From an uncultured Porphyromonadaceae bacterium (GTDB lineage Bacteria > Bacteroidota > Bacteroidia > Bacteroidales > Muribaculaceae), in contig CAMHQD010000009.1 in NCBI GenBank assembly GCA_946187345.1, positions 1 to 64,000 of the forward strand: 64,000 nucleotides of DNA, given 5' to 3'. The notes under the pieces are model-generated. The model saw nothing but the letters and a program-made list of their open reading frames with translations, had not been told where the DNA came from and did no database searches. Below are positions 60,164-64,000 of this stretch, piece by piece. The position numbers and the translations under genes are program-made. Positions within the stretch are counted from its first letter, which is position 1. Each line of letters starts with the position of its first letter.

Positions 60164-63100
60164 GCGCTTATTATTCTGACCAAACAATACGCAATGTGCG
60201 TGACAGCGCCGACATTAGGTACTGTGTGCCCGGTGCATCGGTAAATCGCGCCACATCATACGTGCCGTGTCCGAAGTGCGGTGCCTCGGGCAAGAATAAA
60301 GGGCTTTGCGTGACACACAAGAGCGGCAAGAACCTCGCGAAATGTTTTTCATGCGGTTTCTCGCTGGCCGACGCTATCGCCGCCGCTCTTTACTATACTT
60401 GCAACGACGATCGCAGCCGTTTTGCCGAGGCCGTCAAGAGCGCCGCCGACGCAAACGGCATCTACATCATGAGCGAGCAGGAGCAACGCAAGCAGATTGT
60501 GTCACAGCACCGCAAGGCGATGGCCAAGAGTTTCTGCGAAACACAACTTGAAGCCTCTGGGCTGACGGTCGATGACGTGATGGTGCGTGTGCAAGACACG
60601 GTGAACGGCGAGACAGTAGAACGCCTTGAACCGGCAATGCGTAAAGGCGGCATCGACCGCATGGGCAACCTCCGCCCGGGTGATGATGAAATGCTCATCT
60701 ACTACTACTACCGCCTTGACGGCACCATGGAAATGTACCCCACAAGGGGGATCCGCGGCGCGCTGCGGCCATATATCAGAGTACGATGGAGCAACCCGTC
60801 TCTGCACACGCCGGAGGGCAGCACGCGCGAGAATAAGTATATGACCCCTGCCGGTGCTCCGACAAAGTTCTATATACCACAGCGCATTCGAGACCTTTAT
60901 CTGCGAGAGGAGCACATCGAAACTCTGGTAATCCAAGAGGGCGAGAAGAAGGCCGAGAAGGCTTGCAAGCACGGTGTGCCGAGTATCGCTATTCAGGGCA
61001 TATTCAACATCGGCAACAAGGAGACGGGCTTGCCTCAAGACTTGCAATACTTGATTCAGCGCTGCGGTGTGCGCAATGTGGTGCTGATGATGGACGCTGA
61101 CTGGGACCACCTGTCGAAGAACCTGCAGCCCGACGAGGCCGTGGACTACCGTCCGCGCATGTTTGCCGCCGCTGCCATCAAGTTCAAAAAATATGTCGGC
61201 AGTCTCCACAACATCGGCGTGAATGTGGACATCTACTTTGGCCATGTGAATGTGAATGAGCGCGACGATAAGGGCGTGGATGATTTACTCGTAGGTACGC
61301 TGAAAGGAAAAGAGGATGAATTTGCTAAAGACATTGACTTCGCTCTCCATGCTCATGACGGTGTGGGCACCTACTGCTCGATCCACAACATCTCGACATT
61401 GAGCAACCAGCAGATCCAGGACTACTGGCTGCTGAACGACTGTGAGGCGTTCTTTGAAAAGTACGAGTCGAGGCTGAAGCCGTTGGTGTCGTTCAAGTTC
61501 AATCGCTTCCTGTATCGTGTGGGCGAGAGCGGCAAGGTGGTGCTGGCCTCGAAAGTGGCCGCTGACAAGGAGTTCTGGAGTGTGACAGTGAACGAGAACA
61601 CGCAGAAGGTGAGTGTGAGTCTTGACACCTACGAGGCTTTGAAATTTATCGAGGCAGCCGGCTTTTACCGCATCCACACGGCCGACCTCGAGCCGGGTGT
61701 GTTCAACTTCGTGCGCATTGAGGACGGTGTGGTGTACCCGAGCAGCGCGGTAGAGATACGCGAATTCGTGTGGGCCTACATCCTGATGAGCACGAAGGAC
61801 ACGAATGTGCGCAACCACTTCAGCGCAAGGTTGACGAGCGACCTGAGCAACGACAAGCTGGAGCGTTTGGAACGCATCGAGGACAACTTTGATAACTTCC
61901 AGCCCTATCTGCAGAACCTATACTTCCGCAACGGAATGTTGACAATCACCGCCCAGGGAATCAAATGGGATAAGGTGATTATGGGGCAAGTTTGGAACGA
62001 CAAGGTGATAAAGCATAAGTTCGAGCGCGTGCCAATTATCGACCATGTGGACTGGGATGAGAACACCGGCTTCAGCATATATTCTACTGAGGCTGGCAAC
62101 CGGTGCGACTTCTTGCAATTCCTGATGATGACCAGCAACTTTTGGCATGAGAAGGCCGGTGAGTTGAGCGTGCTGGAGCAACAGGAGTTCTCGCAGCACC
62201 TGATGAATAAACTCACCGCCATTGGCTACCTGCTGTGCGACTACAAATACCAGACCGAACTGAAGGCGGTGATCGCTATGGACGGCGAACTGAGCGACGT
62301 GGGGCAGAGCAATGGACGCACGGGCAAGTCGCTTATCGGCAAAGCCCTTTCGTATATGCTCGAGCAGACAAGTATCGACGGCCGCAATACAAAGAATGAC
62401 GATGATTTCATTTACACGTTGGTAACGCTGCGCACGCGCAACGTGTTTATGGACGATGTGAACGTCAACTTCAACTTTGAACGGTTTTATTTCGCCATCA
62501 CCGGCGACTTGAATGTGAATGTGAAGGGCGGCGGGCGCTTCACTATCGCGAGCGAGCACAGCCCGAAATTCTATATTACGACCAATCACGCCATTAACGG
62601 CAGCCAAAGTCGAAGTTCGCAGGAACGCATCATCTACATGAGCTTCTCGAACTTCTTCAACGACACCCGTCACCCCATTGACGTGTTCGGCCACCAGTTC
62701 TTTGCTGACTGGGATGCGGAGCAATGGAACTTATTCTACAACCTGATGGCAGAATGTGTGCTGCTATATTTCGAGAGTATGCAGCGCGGCTGGAGCCGTC
62801 CGGGACAGGGTGCGGTGCTGCCGCCCATGCACGACATCATGCTGCGCACATTGCGACAGCAGATGAGCGAGAGCATCTACCAGTGGGCGGAGGTGTACTT
62901 CGATGCTACCGGACACAACCTCAACAACAAAGTGCCGCGTGGCGATATGTTCCGTGACTTCAAGGAACATTTCCCGGACGCGCGCAGCGGCATCAGCCAG
63001 GCTAATTTCAAGACAAAATTGACTTTCTACTGCCAGTTCAAGGGCTACCACCTGAACCCGAATAAACTCAACAAGGAGGGCAAGAGCTTCCGCTACTGGA

Positions 63101-63207
63101 TTGCCGACCATCCCGGTGAGAGCTTCATCGGCGGTGCGGACAAGAGCGGCGGTGTGGAGTATTTCTCGATTTATGATACCGCCGGAGCGATGAAAGAACC
63201 ATTGTAA
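60160..63207 (+). CDS. CHC2 zinc-finger primase fused to SF3/D5-like helicase
   Basis: The 1015-residue protein has an N-terminal CHC2-type zinc finger (Cys37, Cys40, Cys62, Cys65), a TOPRIM-like segment (VIQEGEKKAEKACKHGVPSI ... VVLMMDADWD), and a C-terminal SF3-type helicase with Walker A GQSNGRTGKS (715-724), Walker B VFMDDVN and FYITTNH. Such primase-helicases start and drive replication of phages and satellites. It lies in the early operon of the second element. Confidence 0.9.
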   Translation: MSAYYSDQTIRNVRDSADIRYCVPGASVNRATSYVPCPKCGASGKNKGLCVTHKSGKNLAKCFSCGFSLADAIAAALYYTCNDDRSRFAEAVKSAADANGIYIMSEQEQRKQIVSQHRKAMAKSFCETQLEASGLTVDDVMVRVQDTVNGETVERLEPAMRKGGIDRMGNLRPGDDEMLIYYYYRLDGTMEMYPTRGIRGALRPYIRVRWSNPSLHTPEGSTRENKYMTPAGAPTKFYIPQRIRDLYLREEHIETLVIQEGEKKAEKACKHGVPSIAIQGIFNIGNKETGLPQDLQYLIQRCGVRNVVLMMDADWDHLSKNLQPDEAVDYRPRMFAAAAIKFKKYVGSLHNIGVNVDIYFGHVNVNERDDKGVDDLLVGTLKGKEDEFAKDIDFALHAHDGVGTYCSIHNISTLSNQQIQDYWLLNDCEAFFEKYESRLKPLVSFKFNRFLYRVGESGKVVLASKVAADKEFWSVTVNENTQKVSVSLDTYEALKFIEAAGFYRIHTADLEPGVFNFVRIEDGVVYPSSAVEIREFVWAYILMSTKDTNVRNHFSARLTSDLSNDKLERLERIEDNFDNFQPYLQNLYFRNGMLTITAQGIKWDKVIMGQVWNDKVIKHKFERVPIIDHVDWDENTGFSIYSTEAGNRCDFLQFLMMTSNFWHEKAGELSVLEQQEFSQHLMNKLTAIGYLLCDYKYQTELKAVIAMDGELSDVGQSNGRTGKSLIGKALSYMLEQTSIDGRNTKNDDDFIYTLVTLRTRNVFMDDVNVNFNFERFYFAITGDLNVNVKGGGRFTIASEHSPKFYITTNHAINGSQSRSSQERIIYMSFSNFFNDTRHPIDVFGHQFFADWDAEQWNLFYNLMAECVLLYFESMQRGWSRPGQGAVLPPMHDIMLRTLRQQMSESIYQWAEVYFDATGHNLNNKVPRGDMFRDFKEHFPDARSGISQANFKTKLTFYCQFKGYHLNPNKLNKEGKSFRYWIADHPGESFIGGADKSGGVEYFSIYDTAGAMKEPL

Positions 63208-63239
63208 TATTCATTTTACTTCATTCAGATATTAAAAAT

Positions 63240-63599
63240 ATGGCATACGAAGCAACAATCACAAAGTCTGACGGCACCCAGATTAAATATGACTTGAAAT
63301 CGCGAAGCAATTTGGCTGATGTTGACCCTGCAAAGATAGTGGTCCTGTTTTTTGACAATGGAAAGGTCTTCAAAGGCTACACCGATGGCTCGGTGGATGG
63401 AGACTATGACTTTGGTCTTAAGGCGTGTTTAAACGACAAATTCACGGCTGCACTTCCTTTTGACAGACTGCTTGGCTGGGCTTATGAAAGTGATGGCCGA
63501 CAAAAGCAATCGAAATGGCGGAGATTGCGGACAGAATGGAGCAAATATTGGTGGTTCTGGATATTTTGGAGTTTGTTGTTAATCGCCTGTGTTTTTTAG
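63240..63599 (+). CDS. small protein with C-terminal membrane segment
   Basis: The 119-residue product (MAYEATITKSDGTQIKYDLK) ends in a Trp-rich hydrophobic helix (YWWFWIFWSLLLIACVF). No family is recognised. It follows the primase gene by 32 bp. Confidence 0.6.
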   Translation: MAYEATITKSDGTQIKYDLKSRSNLADVDPAKIVVLFFDNGKVFKGYTDGSVDGDYDFGLKACLNDKFTAALPFDRLLGWAYESDGRQKQSKWRRLRTEWSKYWWFWIFWSLLLIACVF

Positions 63600-63602
63600 G
63601 TT

Positions 63603-63893
63603 ATGTGTAACTATGAAGTTTTTAGGTTGCTGGACGTGTGCTGCCGCGCTTCAGGCTGCAGCCGCAAGGCGTTGCTTGGCAGTTGCCGCAAATGGCCGCT
63701 GATGGCGGCGCGCTACGCGTTCTTTGTGCTGGCTATGGAGCACGGTCTGAGGCAATATGAGGCCGCTTGGTGGCTGAACAGAAGCAAAAACGTTAGTTTT
63801 CATTACCGGAAGACGGCGGCTGCGTTGCTCGAGAGCGACGCGGGCTTCCGCGGTCTGGTGGCTAAAGTGAGGGAGCGATATGAGAATGGATAA
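63603..63893 (+). CDS. DnaA domain IV-like HTH protein (second element)
   Basis: The 96-residue protein has KWPLMAARYAFFVLAMEHGL, RQYEAAWWLNRSKNVSFHYR, a pattern like DnaA domain IV with SKNVSFHY in place of DHSTV. It is remotely similar in kind to the protein at 14202. It may bind an origin. It overlaps the next gene by 8 bp. Confidence 0.55.
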   Translation: MCNYEVFRLLDVCCRASGCSRKALLGSCRKWPLMAARYAFFVLAMEHGLRQYEAAWWLNRSKNVSFHYRKTAAALLESDAGFRGLVAKVRERYENG

Positions 63894-64000
63894 TGAGTTT
63901 GACAGCCTGCTGTGCCGTGATGAGTTGAAGGACGTGGCGGCGAAGCGTTGGCGCACGCATGTGGTGCATGACGATGGCCATGAGATTGTTCGGTTGCTGA
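63886..64000 (+). CDS. hypothetical protein, 3' partial
   Basis: The frame starts MDNEFDSLLCRDELKDVAAK and is open to the window end. It overlaps the previous gene by 8 bp. Too little is visible to assign it. Confidence 0.5.
   Translation, partial: MDNEFDSLLCRDELKDVAAKRWRTHVVHDDGHEIVRLL

Overview
This window looks like Bacteroidales DNA of moderate GC, possibly from a gut lineage close to Muribaculaceae or Prevotellaceae. Three things point there: promoters with Bacteroidetes-type TTTG and TAnnTTTG boxes, phage genes of Bacteroides-phage families (DUF6633, DUF6712 and DUF5053 types), and a secreted host protein ending in the YNLLGQP / VISNGKK type of C-terminal motif common in that order. 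The genus is an inference.

About 1-53.4 kb is one temperate, siphovirus-like prophage whose left end lies outside the window. 1-16.4 kb is the replication and DNA-metabolism module. It holds a replication initiator with internal 12-bp iterons, two ParB-fold proteins, an SNF2 helicase fused to a DNA methyltransferase, a TET-associated-type glycosyltransferase, a C5-cytosine methyltransferase with internal repeats, a RarA-tail protein, a PAPS-reductase-like protein broken by a frameshift, a MazG-like protein, a DnaA-tail protein and many small genes. 17.5-27.6 kb is packaging and head (TerS, TerL, portal, protease, HK97-type capsid, connectors, putative tail tube). 27.6-39.2 kb is the tape measure and tail, interrupted by an ECF-type sigma factor and a small cassette with its own promoters and terminators. 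39.2-49.3 kb is a giant tail-fibre locus ending in a diversity-generating retroelement (DGR): a variable repeat at the 3' end of the fibre gene, a template repeat, and a reverse transcriptase. 49.4-51.9 kb holds one unknown gene and a lysis cassette (holin, amidase, small membrane protein, probable unimolecular spanin). A tyrosine integrase on the minus strand closes the element.

Three regulatory layers can be read directly. First, a promoter cassette and leader is repeated before at least five early-type operons. Second, a late promoter family has a palindromic TTTTGA-GATT-TCAAAA-like site exactly 31 nt before a TAnnTTTG box, four times. Third, a candidate minus-strand small RNA near the integrase is antisense to the shared leader of the early operons.

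53.5-58.5 kb is ordinary host chromosome on the minus strand: a bile-acid-symporter-family transporter, an Upf1-like helicase and a DUF4294 protein in one overlapping operon, plus a secreted parallel beta-helix protein. From 58.9 kb to the window end a second phage-like element begins: a divergent repressor/Cro-like pair, a LuxR-type regulator, a CHC2 primase-SF3 helicase, and a second DnaA-tail-like protein. No tRNA, rRNA, insertion sequence or CRISPR array was recognised.
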